Source of the DNA: Datnioides undecimradiatus
Taxonomy: Eukaryota; Chordata; Actinopteri; Lobotiformes; Datnioididae
Direction of reading: 5' to 3'
DNA length: 64,000 nucleotides
Assembly (NCBI GenBank): GCA_008933995.1
Contig: WARS01000043.1
Span: 96,001-160,000 of the forward strand
This document shows, one piece after another, positions 1-8,652 of the stretch. The position numbers and the translations under genes are program-made. How positions within the stretch are numbered: the stretch's first letter is position 1; each line of letters begins with the position of its first letter. The notes below the pieces were generated by a model. That model was given only the letters and a program-made list of their open reading frames with translations, searched no databases and was not told the DNA's origin.

Positions 1-1037
1 CTGGTGCTTTTAAAGAATAGTAATTAAATTCTGACGTATAGGGATATTTCAGGTGTTTTGACGTTTACGGTATTTTAGCCATAGTCACTAGTTTAGTGTA
101 ATAGTAGATTGTGGTCAGCATATGTCCAGTTTCGGGGCAGCAAAATGTATTTTAGACACTTTAAAAAAGTCCACCTAAAGAAATCAATATCAATTAAGCA
201 TACTCTATATTTAGAATTTCTTTTACCACCTTACTTTGCTGCTAGACAGCTCTTTCCGATGGGAAACTGAAGCCGTTACATCCATCTATGCTCTCTTCAA
301 ATCCACCCCACTCCTTTGACAAAAACAGTAATTTTACCTCACAGAACATGGGAGTTGTTTGTCAGTTTGTTTGAGACTTCAGTGAATTTGAAGTCACACT
401 GAAACACAAACAATTGTCAAGAAGGGGCCGCCTGGTGCCAAGGTAAAGTGCTGAAAATACTGACATTGATGTTTCGGGGCCTCTTTTAGGGTCACTAAAA
501 TACATTTTGCTGCTGACCTCGACCATAGCAGTACATTGCTCGGGTGTGCTGACGACCATCTTCTGTAGGTAATACGCTCTGCACCTCATGATCCTAACCC
601 TTTGACATGAGAATGCTGGTAATATCCAGTTTTTCACATTTTCACTAATCTTGGCTAAAGAAGACCACCTTTTCTCGATTTGTTTCCAGAAATAAACTTC
701 ATTTCTATACCGTAAATTGCGCCGCACAGGTGACAGTGATAAATCACCTACAAGAAGCGCAGCAGGGCATGCTAGGCTCTTCTTTATATTGCATATCACA
801 TGCTCTTCAGCTGCCACTTGGTTCAGACTATTTTTCTAACATAAACTCCAGCTGAACAGAATTTCCAACCAGGTGGTTAAAAATCCCCAAGAACACAGTG
901 TTTTCCTCATCGTTCATCCTGAATTTAAGTGTGAAGTTCTTTTGTTTACTGTATAATGTATTTCATTGTTTGGGGGAGACCACACACATATACACTCAGG
1001 TACACACATAACAATAGACCACACAGACAGGACTTAC
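1..1037 (-). other. slit3: slit3 intron 12, partial (donor end)
   Basis: The donor GT is at 1037-1036 on the minus strand. The stretch contains a probable dispersed element with inverted 19-bp arms (see the entry at 137-513) and a short CA-rich run near 985-1015. The 151-codon open frame at 362-817 lies in and beside the element and is not supported as a gene. Confidence 0.8.
137..513. mobile_element. Possible non-autonomous dispersed element with inverted arms
   Basis: A 19-base segment at 137-155 (GCAGCAAAATGTATTTTAG) occurs as its exact reverse complement at 495-513. The similarity extends about 14 more bases inward with roughly 70% identity. Arms about 340 bp apart around a unique core fit a folded-back or terminal-inverted-repeat element. 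The interior also resembles a repeat I associate with percomorph fish genomes, but I cannot name the family. True ends and target-site duplications were not identified, so the real element could be larger. Confidence 0.4.
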
Positions 1038-1109
1038 AGTAGCTGGAGGGAAACCAGTCCATCAAACAATCCCTTGGGCAGCTCTGTGATCTTGTTGCCG
1101 TACAATACT
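1038..1109 (-). CDS. slit3: slit3 exon 12: third LRR of domain D2
   Basis: This 72-bp exon encodes [20 protein letters not shown] then SLQLL, the third D2 repeat. [10 protein letters not shown] is invariant in vertebrate SLITs. [13 protein letters not shown] matches SLIT3, where SLIT2 has KSLFEGLFSLQLL. The donor is GTAAGTCC and the acceptor CTGTGCAG; both boundaries are phase 2. The next expected exon (LLNANKINC repeat) is not in positions 1-1037, so it lies beyond the left edge of the window. Confidence 0.95.
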
Positions 1110-2465
1110 CTGCACAGGACAGACAAAAACAACATGTTTTAGGTGACAGTGTTTATACGGCTGTCCTTTCATGCTGAAACTTAAATGCTCTGCATCCACA
1201 AGTTGAGGCATCTGATTGTATTTTATCCAGCTGAATCCAGTATATTTTTTGGGAAATTTTAAACTGCTACACAGCAAATAAGCAGTTTATACAGTAATTT
1301 TCCAGATTGTCAGGCAGTTTGCTTTTCTAAAGATTGCAACTCTGAGTCATATTTAGTGTAATTTACAATATTATGGTTTCATATTCTCACCCTACCCCAT
1401 AGGACTATCTATGAATATCATGATATATGATGTTCAATACGGCGTGACGGGACAGCTTTTTGCAAAAATGTGTACATCTAGATCAAATACTGTCATTTGA
1501 CAGCAAAGTTTGGTACATATATTAAAGTTCTTGTCTGTTATGATAGTGGCTGTTGTTTGAAGGTGCACTAGATGAAAACAGCCAATAAATCAAGAAGTAA
1601 TAATGCATTAGACACTTTCTTATAAATACTAGGTTTCTCCAAAATGTCATCATTTCATCATTTTTTCATTAAAAAAAAAGCCATTATCAGGTATTTTTGA
1701 CAATGCATTCTTTACTTTTCTGTTATTTTTTTTTTACCCATAGAGGAAAACAAAAGAAAATTATACATCATCAGCTTCTTTAAATATACGTGCTCAGAGT
1801 GAAAAAGACATCCTGCCGACTGAACTGAAAAAAGCATTTAGGTGTTAGAGTCAAAGTTCAGTGCAAGTTTTTATTTTTTTGATAAAAAAAACCCTGCATA
1901 TAATTTAAAAACTGTTGGACCATTTATCTTATTTGATTGTCAAAACCTGAGATAATGTTTGAGATGCTCCCAATTGAGGTCGCAACCATTTAATTCACTT
2001 GAGCAATTTCATATTTTGCTACAACACGCCCACAGCTGGCCTCTGCTGCAGAAGTCTTGCCTCCTTGTGACATTCCTGTTCAACAGACTGGGCTGTGTGC
2101 GCATGTGTGTGTTCAGTTTTAACACCCAGCAGAGTTCACCTTGTCTGCTCCTTCTTGTCTGTCTGTCTGTCTCATTTTCATGCTCCAGATTGATTCAAAT
2201 TAAACTGTCCTTCATGTTCTTATCACATTCACCCTCAGTGATTACACACACATACACTTACACACACATCCACACAAGCAAATACAAAGACACACATACG
2301 GCACACACGCACACGCCGCAGCATTGTGGTCCAGTTGTCAACATCGACAGCGACAACATTTTTATTTGCTAAATGTCTGGAAACGCAATTACTTTCCTGT
2401 CTGGTTGTGTGTGTGTGTACATACCTGTGCGTGCATGTGTTTGCATCTATGTGTGTCATACTTAC
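1110..2465 (-). other. slit3: slit3 intron 11 (1.36 kb)
   Basis: GT donor at 2465-2464 and AG acceptor at 1111-1110 on the minus strand. Mostly AT-rich unique sequence, with TG/CA-rich imperfect repeats at about 2245-2320 and 2400-2460. No exon was seen. Confidence 0.85.
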
Positions 2466-2537
2466 AGTGAGGTGAGTGAGCGAAGGCCGCTGAAAGCATC
2501 GGCAGCAATGTCAGAAATCTGGTTCTTACTCAAATCA
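2466..2537 (-). CDS. slit3: slit3 exon 11: second LRR of domain D2
   Basis: This 72-bp exon encodes IDLSKNQISDIAADAFSGLR then SLTSL. SKNQISDIA followed by DAF-GL-SLTSL matches the second D2 repeat of SLIT3; SLIT1 and SLIT2 have SNNQI there. The exon begins with the third base of an Ile codon and ends with CT of a Leu codon (phase 2 at both ends). The donor is GTAAGTAT. The acceptor CCCCAG is preceded, in the transcript, by about 40 nt of (CT)- and (CCT)-type repeat that supplies the polypyrimidine tract. Confidence 0.95.
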
Positions 2538-2580
2538 CTGGGGAGGGAGGGAGAGAGGAAAAGAGAGAGAGAGAGAGCGG
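2538..2580. repeat. GGGA/GA repeat at the exon 11 acceptor
   Basis: CTGGGGAGGGAGGGAGAGAG, then AAAAGAGAGAGAGAGAGAG on the plus strand. In the transcript it is an uninterrupted pyrimidine tract of about 38 nt ending in CCCCAG. Confidence 0.95.
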
Positions 2581-2926
2581 GTAAGTGCATTACTGTAATA
2601 CACAGTAATGGGGTTCATGCTATGTGAATGTCCTAGAACTGTCTGACAAATGATCATGAGAGAATACATCAGCAGAGGTCAAGGCAAGGGGACTGGAGTA
2701 AAAAAAAAGATCAGAAGGGCTGAATGTGTAAGTAAATGAGGGAGAGAAATGGACAGAGTGAGGGAGAGAGGTGAAGTGACAGGGGAGAGGGAGAGAACGA
2801 GGGTGAGAGAGAGAGAGAGAGAGAGAGAAACTGGAAGCAGTGGCATGTTAAGTGCAGTTCATGTCATTCACTCGCACTGCTGTAAGATATATTATTTAAC
2901 ACTTCTGTGGAGGTTAAAATTCTGCC

Positions 2927-2954
2927 TGTGTGTGTGTGTGTGTGTGTGTGTGTG
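2927..2954. repeat. (TG)14 microsatellite
   Basis: Perfect dinucleotide array in intron 10, followed by a GGTGGG-rich segment. Confidence 0.97.
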
Positions 2955-3115
2955 GGAGGGTAGGTGGGTGGGTGGATAACCTTACAACCTTGCACAAGTC
3001 TGCAGGTCTGGCATTTTCAGGCATTTGCATGATAAGGACATTTTTCACCAATGAGTTTTATGTCTGTGGGTGTGTGTGGAAAAGACAAGCAGAGATGAAC
3101 TGTGTGAGAGAGAGG

Positions 3116-3118
<3 letters not shown>

Positions 3119-3165
<47 letters not shown>
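3119..3165. repeat. (TG)23 microsatellite
   Basis: Uninterrupted TG array, one of the longest in the window, in intron 10. Confidence 0.98.
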
Positions 3166-3167
<2 letters not shown>

Positions 3168-3559
3168 GACATTGGCTCTTTGGTTGGACTACTGTAAACT
3201 GAAGTATGATGCAAAATCAATATGTAACTGATTATGTATCTCAATTATAGTACTTGACTAAAACTCTTTGCTGTGAGTGTAAAGAATATCAAGATCCTGA
3301 CCCATAATTTCATAAGACATATTTCTAGCCTTACCCTGTTTGCTAAACACATTTCTAAAAGACCAAAATCAGCATATTCAATCATTTAAAGAGGACATCT
3401 CAAAATACTTACATCACATTATGTCTGAGTTGTCAGAGCTGGTTAAAATCCCTGAAAACTTCCAGCAACCAAAAAACTTTCTTGTACTAATGTGATTTTG
3501 TCCGACTATCACTTTCAATCTAGAAAGATTAATGCTACTTTAAAGATCTTCAGTGATAT

Positions 3560-3785
3560 TAATGAAGACCTAGACAGAAGCCAGGCTCATCTGGCCTTAT
3601 TTATAAATTTGTTTACAGCCTTTGACACAGTTCATTACGTAGTGCTAAAGCTTAAGACGATAAATGTATGGAGTGCCCCAAGGTTCAATATTGGGTCTGC
3701 TTTATTTTCAGCCAACATCAATAATCAAGGAATTAAATCACATGAAACTTGTAATTAATACTCCTGGTTATGCAGATGACAATAG
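3560..3785 (+). pseudogene. Decayed LINE reverse-transcriptase fragment
   Basis: Three motifs of a non-LTR retrotransposon reverse transcriptase are visible on the plus strand, antisense to slit3. A motif-A-like segment translates to LFINLFTAFDTVHYV, with the AFDTV core at 3618-3632. A motif-B-like segment translates to GVPQGSILGLLYF (3670-3708). A motif-C-like YADD lies at 3769-3780. Motif A is in a different frame from B and C, and far fewer codons separate A from B than in an intact enzyme, so the copy has an internal deletion and a frameshift. The segment from motif B to YADD stays open in one frame. Rex1/L2/RTE-type LINEs are all possible sources. It cannot be functional. Confidence 0.8.
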
Positions 3786-3931
3786 TTGCAGCTGACTTCA
3801 ACTAATGCTGGTAAAACAAGATCTTAGAGGACTTAATATGCTAGCTTGAATGCTTGCCAACGTGGGAATTCACGAGCTTTCATGTGCACGTATGTGTTGT
3901 GTTTGAGAGTGTTTTATCCAGAGGGACTTAC

Positions 3932-4003
3932 ATCCTCTTGAGCTTCTTGTAGGGAGAAAAGGCTCCTGCGGGGACACTTTTAATCAAGTTCTGCTCCAAA
4001 CGA
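3932..4003 (-). CDS. slit3: slit3 exon 10: first LRR of domain D2
   Basis: This 72-bp exon encodes IRLEQNLIKSVPAGAFSPYK then KLKRI, the first repeat of D2. The first Ile codon is shared with exon 9 (AT|T) and the last with exon 11. IRLEQN, IPAGAF and YKKLKRI are strongly conserved in SLITs, and KLKRI agrees with SLIT3. The donor is GTAAGTCC. The acceptor TCTTTCAG follows a good pyrimidine tract. D2 is the Robo-binding LRR domain of Slit proteins, so this exon lies in the receptor-binding unit. The exon is followed (lower coordinates) by a 1.4 kb intron carrying a LINE fragment and a long (TG)n array. Confidence 0.95.
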
Positions 4004-4963
4004 CTGAAAGAGATAGAGAGAAAGAAAAAAGGAATGGGGTGAGAAAAAAATCAAAATAGATTTTATTTAATAATCATTAACACAAAAAATTACAGTGAGG
4101 AAATTTGAATACCACTTCAACAACAGCATGTCATACACAACATTATACAGCATTTCTATTCTATTCGGTGTTTCATTTCAAGGACAGAGAAATCGTTGGG
4201 TATTATGAAGTCCTGTTTAGCCCACAACCTCGGCCAAGCACAAATGCACAAAAAGTTCAAAAGGTGGCTGTTCCAATCAACATCTACACAACATTTCTGC
4301 GGGCTGGTCAATGCTTTCCAGCACAGACCGGTCAAGGTCACTAAGTGTGAAATATTGAGTTGAATTTTGCAGCTCAGCTTACATGAGACCAACCAAAACC
4401 TGGGCTGTTGACCACAATTACTGTTTGCTTAGGAAGACTCTGGCCAAACTGTTCATGAGGTACAGCAGTGTACAACGGATGACAACTAGAAAACCGGCTA
4501 CATCAAACTTACTGTCACTCAATCACAGTAAAATACAGGTTTTGGAGAGCAATTTACACATGGAGCAATTGGTTTAACTGTAGCTGGCAGCAGGACCTTA
4601 ACAATTTTAATTTTCCAATCATAATTTCTCATATTTTTCTGTCTATCACAAATTCCTTTGATGGAGCCATAACACTCTCTTCTTTAGATGCAGTCAGACT
4701 ATTATTTATGAACGCATTAGATTCTTAACTTTTTCAGTCTAAGGGCCAAAGGGAATTTATTACATCTCTTTCTCTGGAAGACTGCAGACTCATTACACCA
4801 TACCGGTAGTATTACTCTATTATCATGTGGGGAGCCATCAGAACTAGGCACAAAGCCCACGTTTGGGGAAATGTACTGTAGTTTAGTTTCTGCTCTCCAG
4901 ATGGTTGAAGCAACACATTCATCTATGTAGCTCATGCATTCTTCATGCCTCCTTGTTGCTGTG

Positions 4964-5213
4964 GTGAAGGAGGAGGAAGGGAGTATGGAAGGAAAGGAGG
5001 TGAAACAGGGGAGAGGAGAGGGGGACAAAAAGCCATAGGGGCGTCAAAGAAATTAGGAAAAGAAGAAGAAAGACAAAAAGGAGAGTACAAAAGGTGAGAA
5101 GAGAAATCAGAGAAGGGGATTTGGAAAGGAGGACAACAGGGGAGAAATCAAAGGAGTGGAAAAGTGTGGACAACAGGGGAGTGGAGAGGAAAAATCAGAG
5201 AAGAGGAGGATGC
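4964..5213. repeat. Purine-rich block
   Basis: Nearly all A/G on the plus strand, with imperfect GGAGG, GGGGAG and GAAGAAG units; pyrimidine-rich in the slit3 transcript. The Phe/Leu/Ser-rich open frame on the minus strand (4943-5173) is its translation. Confidence 0.85.
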
Positions 5214-5360
5214 GGTGAGGTCCCAAGGCCAGCCACAGGGTCAGCTGTCAGAATGATAAATGGGAACTAATCCACCCTTCTTTCTTCCCATCCTCCTTCT
5301 CTTCAGTCCACACCCTGTCTTGCTCTTGACCTCTACTCACCATCCCTCTCTTTTTCTTTT

Positions 5361-5421
<61 letters not shown>

Positions 5422-5422
5422 A
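5361..5422. repeat. (TCTA)n tetranucleotide microsatellite
   Basis: About 15.5 perfect copies of TCTA without interruption. Tetranucleotide arrays of this purity and length are usually polymorphic, so this could serve as a length marker within slit3. Confidence 0.98.
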
Positions 5423-5931
5423 ACATCGACTCAAAGCCATGTTTTAACACATTTGCTGGAATTGTGTTTTTAAAATGAAACGCTGACATGGTCCTGGCTT
5501 TGAACACAACCCAACCCTTACAGGTGCCTGTTTCTTGGCTCATGTCCCTTTCCAAATTGCCACACCTCAAGCCCCTGGCAAGCAACAGCACCTTATTTCT
5601 ACTAAAGGGTCAAAATAAATCAAGGATGTACAGATATTGACAAAGACAATCTGCACACACGACAGGTAACAAATTATATCTGGGGGCTTTAAAACAAGGT
5701 TGAGACAAAGACACTTAGAGGCTCAATATCAAAGGATGTATTAAAGAGAAGACATTTTAGAAGGCAATATAAAAAATCTATAAAATGAGTTGGCGATTAA
5801 ACGGCGACTGAAACGGGAGATGGGTTTGGCAGGGGAGCATGTTCACAAAGAGGTGGGCATGTGTGCACGCATTCACACAAATGCACACCCTTAGAAGCTC
5901 ACCCAAACACGCCTCTGCTGATGTTCTAATG

Positions 5932-5985
5932 AAGTTAAGCGCCTTGAGACAAACCTGTTTTGTTAAATTGCTTTATGAATATATC
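5932..5985 (+). mobile_element. Probable retroelement 3' tail remnant
   Basis: The segment AAGCGCCTTGAGACAAACC followed by TTGCTTTATGAATATA resembles the conserved 3' end found in many teleost LINEs and the SINEs that share it (AAGCGCCTTGAGA... then a TATAAAT-type end). Only the tail is recognisable and no coding part is attached. Confidence 0.45.
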
Positions 5986-7033
5986 GGACTTGAAGAGACA
6001 GATTAGCACTCACACTTGGAAGTGCACGCACACGTACAGTCAACAGTGATCCTTGCCACCAGCATGCAGAAGGATGACTTTGTCCCTATTGGAGGACTGA
6101 CAATACATCATCCTATTACACTCTATTGTTTCTGGCTGCCCAACAACATTTATTATAATGGATCCAAAGCTAATTCTGCATTTGTGTGTCCTAGAGATTT
6201 CATCAGATATGTTTTGTTGCCTGTGGCTCAATCGCTGTACTTGTGTATGTGTGTGACCCTCCCAGAATGTGTGTGCGCACGTGTAAGTTGTGCCCAAGTA
6301 CATACTCTGTTTGTACAAACAAAACTGGTGTGTCTGCATATATGCGTGTGCACTGGTGTGTATGTGAGTGTGAATCTATTACTTATGCTGGGGAGGTATA
6401 GCGGTATTGGTGTAGCTTTGCAGGGGAGAATTGCTTCCTTACTCACAGAGCAATCAACCAGCTGTCCTCCGTACAAACAAACAGGGTGCAGCGATCAATA
6501 CGGATATCAAACACGTCCCACTGTGGTGTGTATGTGTTTGTGTGTGCGTGTGTGTCTTTAAATATGTGTCTAAGAGACAGAGAGGAGGCAAAGTCTATGG
6601 GTGTGAAAAAGACAGAGCTTTGCTGCAGTCTAAAACAATAGTGTAAAACTCACAGATTGCCACAGTGCATGTATGGTCTAATAATAAAATAAAAATATAA
6701 ATGTGTATATGCAAGCATATGTCAAAATGTCTTCATCTGCAGGTCACAATCGCATCTCTACTATTTTACAAACACGCACATTTGCATATAACCAGCATAC
6801 CAGAATAAAAAGCAGGAAAAGGCAAATCACTGCATTATTTTGTTGGGCGAAGGCAAATAATGTACTGCAACTAGGCACAGAATATGGATGATTAAAACAT
6901 GGGCCCATCTTTGACATGTGCGGTCATACACACACGACATACGGTCAAAACATGAAACGACAAGAAAATAATATGGAAAATGATACGAGATGATTCCAAA
7001 TGTGCAGCATTTAGGTAAAATAAGCAGTCTTAC

Positions 7034-7178
7034 ATCTCCACGATGGCCTCAGGGAGGTTGGCTGGTATTTCAGTAAGACCTTTACGTCGACAGTCCACTA
7101 TGTTGTTGTTGCAGCTGCAGCTGGGTGGACACACAGCTACCTGAGGAACACAAGTCCTTGACTCGGTCTGTGCTGGAC
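7034..7178 (-). CDS. slit3: slit3 exon 9: D1-D2 linker and N-terminal cap (LRRNT) of D2
   Basis: This 145-bp exon starts by completing a Gly codon (G|GT) and encodes a short linker, [15 protein letters not shown], then the LRRNT cysteine cluster [14 protein letters not shown], then [17 protein letters not shown]. The C-x3-C-x-C-x6-C spacing is the expected LRRNT pattern of the second SLIT LRR domain. The linker cysteine (RTC) is also present in human SLIT3. IPANLPE followed by IVEI matches SLIT3 best. The acceptor is TCTGCAG and the donor GTAAGACT; the exon ends after AT of an Ile codon. One oddity is an Arg codon (CGT at 7086-7084) where I remember Gly in human SLIT1-3 (CRGKGL becomes CRRKGL). 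Confidence 0.96.
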
Positions 7179-8488
7179 CTGCAGACAGATGCATTACATC
7201 AGATTCTGGAAAAATCAAACTGAGATTGGTTTAATTTTTCTGAATACAAGCTCGGTTTTGTTGGTCTGCTTCCAGATAAGATGAGGAGAATAGGTATAGG
7301 TATTCTGCTAATTTGAGCTCCTGTTTTACTTAAATTCTTTAAGATGGTTTTGTGTATTCTATCCCAGTTCCCAGTCTCAGATGGGAGTTTTAACGTCTTA
7401 ATATAATAAATATATAATAAAAATATTCCATTTTTGGTGTAAAAGAAAAATAGATTTAAATATAAACTAAATATGAGTACTAATAATCATCAGGCCACAG
7501 CTGGTACACACAAATATTGCTGGATTTGAGCAGGAAGAGAGAAGGGAGGGAAGAAACATGGGGAAAGAGACAGACACACTCAATTGAAATCGAGAAAGGA
7601 AGAAAAAGGGGTAAGGGGTGTAAAAGATGGAGGTAAAAATGGATGGATGGGGGTAAAAATAAAAGGAGAAAGTAAAGAAAGAACAAGAGAGAGACAGGTC
7701 TGTTATTGACACCTACAGTGAGGGACAAGAATGGAAAAAAAAGTGCAGTGAGAGCAGGTCAGTCACAGAGCATGTAGGCAGAAAAGACATGACTAAAGGC
7801 TAATAAAGAGAGCACAGGCTGACAGTCTATTAGCACAGAGAGCTGAATCAGACGCCTATAAACAGTGCTTACAGGTGCTATCTCACAGCTGATAACACTA
7901 CTGCTCTTATTCTGGCCTTTTAGCTGATTACGCTCCCTGCATGGTGTAATTCTTTCAGTGCTATAAACTCAACACCGAGCTGTCTGGAGTTGATAACAAT
8001 GCTGCCTGTAATAATGGCATTTATTACATTCTCTGTATTGTACACCTCTACGTCAAACTGTCAACGGCACTAAATTCCAGCGGTGAACTTCTTCTTGGAT
8101 CGACTCTGTCGCATTTTTATCGACGTATCGAACAGTTCTAGGTCACTTCCGTGTCAATTTTAAAGTAAGATCATCACTTTAGAGGCTTCAGTTCACTCTC
8201 GCAGTACTATAGTTCATGTGTCAATTTAATGGAGCTGCAAAGGAGCCAAAGCTGACGCCTTCTCTCCACATTTATTTCCATGGGTCTTGATCCAGAGCCA
8301 ATTAAAAAAAAACAAAAACAGGTTAAACAAAAACATCACATTAGAAAGACTCACGTCATCACTTCCTGTTACAACAAGCGCAGTGTGTACCACAGCAAGT
8401 GCCTAAAGGATACCTCATTGTGTCCTCCAACCATGCTCTTTGATATTCCAACTTAACATTGTGCGTATGCACGATCATGTGAGCTCAC
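7179..8488 (-). other. slit3: slit3 intron 8 (1.31 kb)
   Basis: GT donor at 8488-8487 and AG acceptor at 7180-7179 on the minus strand. It contains a purine-rich block (about 7528-7740) and otherwise unique AT-rich sequence. No other feature was seen. Confidence 0.85.
7528..7740. repeat. Purine-rich block
   Basis: A/G-rich plus strand with GGATGGATGG and AAGAAAGAACAAGAGAG units. It yields Phe/Ser/Pro-rich spurious open frames on the minus strand. Confidence 0.8.
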
Positions 8489-8652
8489 CATTGCAGATGA
8501 AATCCTTCTTCTGCACATCTGGGACATTGAGGCCTCTCATGTGGGCGGGGGCCATGCACTGAGTAAATGGAGCCAAGCCTCGCCTGGCTCTGAGCCAATC
8601 AGAGAGCCAGGACAGGTGACAGTCACAGTGGAGATTGTTGGAGTGCAAACGC
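8489..8652 (-). CDS. slit3: slit3 exon 8: cysteine-rich C-terminal cap (LRRCT) of D1
   Basis: This 164-bp exon encodes the LRRCT cap that closes D1. It reads [20 protein letters not shown], continues through [15 protein letters not shown] and ends with VQKKDFICN. The four cysteines expected of an LRRCT (the CxC pair, the Cys of TQCMAP and the Cys of FICN) are all present, consistent with two disulfides. CDCHL-WLSDWLR is diagnostic for SLIT, and CMAPxHxRG resembles SLIT3 more than SLIT1 or SLIT2. The exon starts with the third base of a Leu codon (acceptor TCTGACAG) and ends after the first base of a Gly codon (donor GTGAGCTC), so it changes phase from 2 to 1. An open reading frame on the plus strand at 8541-8726 is its antisense shadow. 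Confidence 0.96.

Larger units (their letters stand above)
2538..3931 (-). other. slit3: slit3 intron 10 (1.39 kb)
   Basis: GT donor at 3931-3930 and AG acceptor at 2539-2538 on the minus strand. About half of this short intron is repetitive: two (TG)n arrays (2927-2954 and 3119-3165), GA repeats, and a LINE fragment in antisense orientation to slit3 (3560-3785). Confidence 0.85.
4004..7033 (-). other. slit3: slit3 intron 9 (3.03 kb)
   Basis: GT donor at 7033-7032 and AG acceptor at 4005-4004 on the minus strand. It contains the (TCTA)n array at 5361-5422, a purine block at 4964-5213, a probable retroelement 3' tail at 5932-5985 and imperfect TG-rich sequence at 6240-6560. The 181-codon open frame at 6016-6561 is largely a translation of the TG-rich sequence. 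Confidence 0.85.

Noticed and set aside
362..817. 151-codon open frame on the minus strand
   Set aside because: No domain, no recognisable family, no intron/exon context. It overlaps a probable dispersed element with inverted arms and lies in the slit3 intron in the same sense. Treated as chance openness.
6016..6561. 181-codon open frame on the plus strand
   Set aside because: Its Cys/Val-rich second half translates imperfect TG repeats. No conserved motif, and no supporting gene structure.
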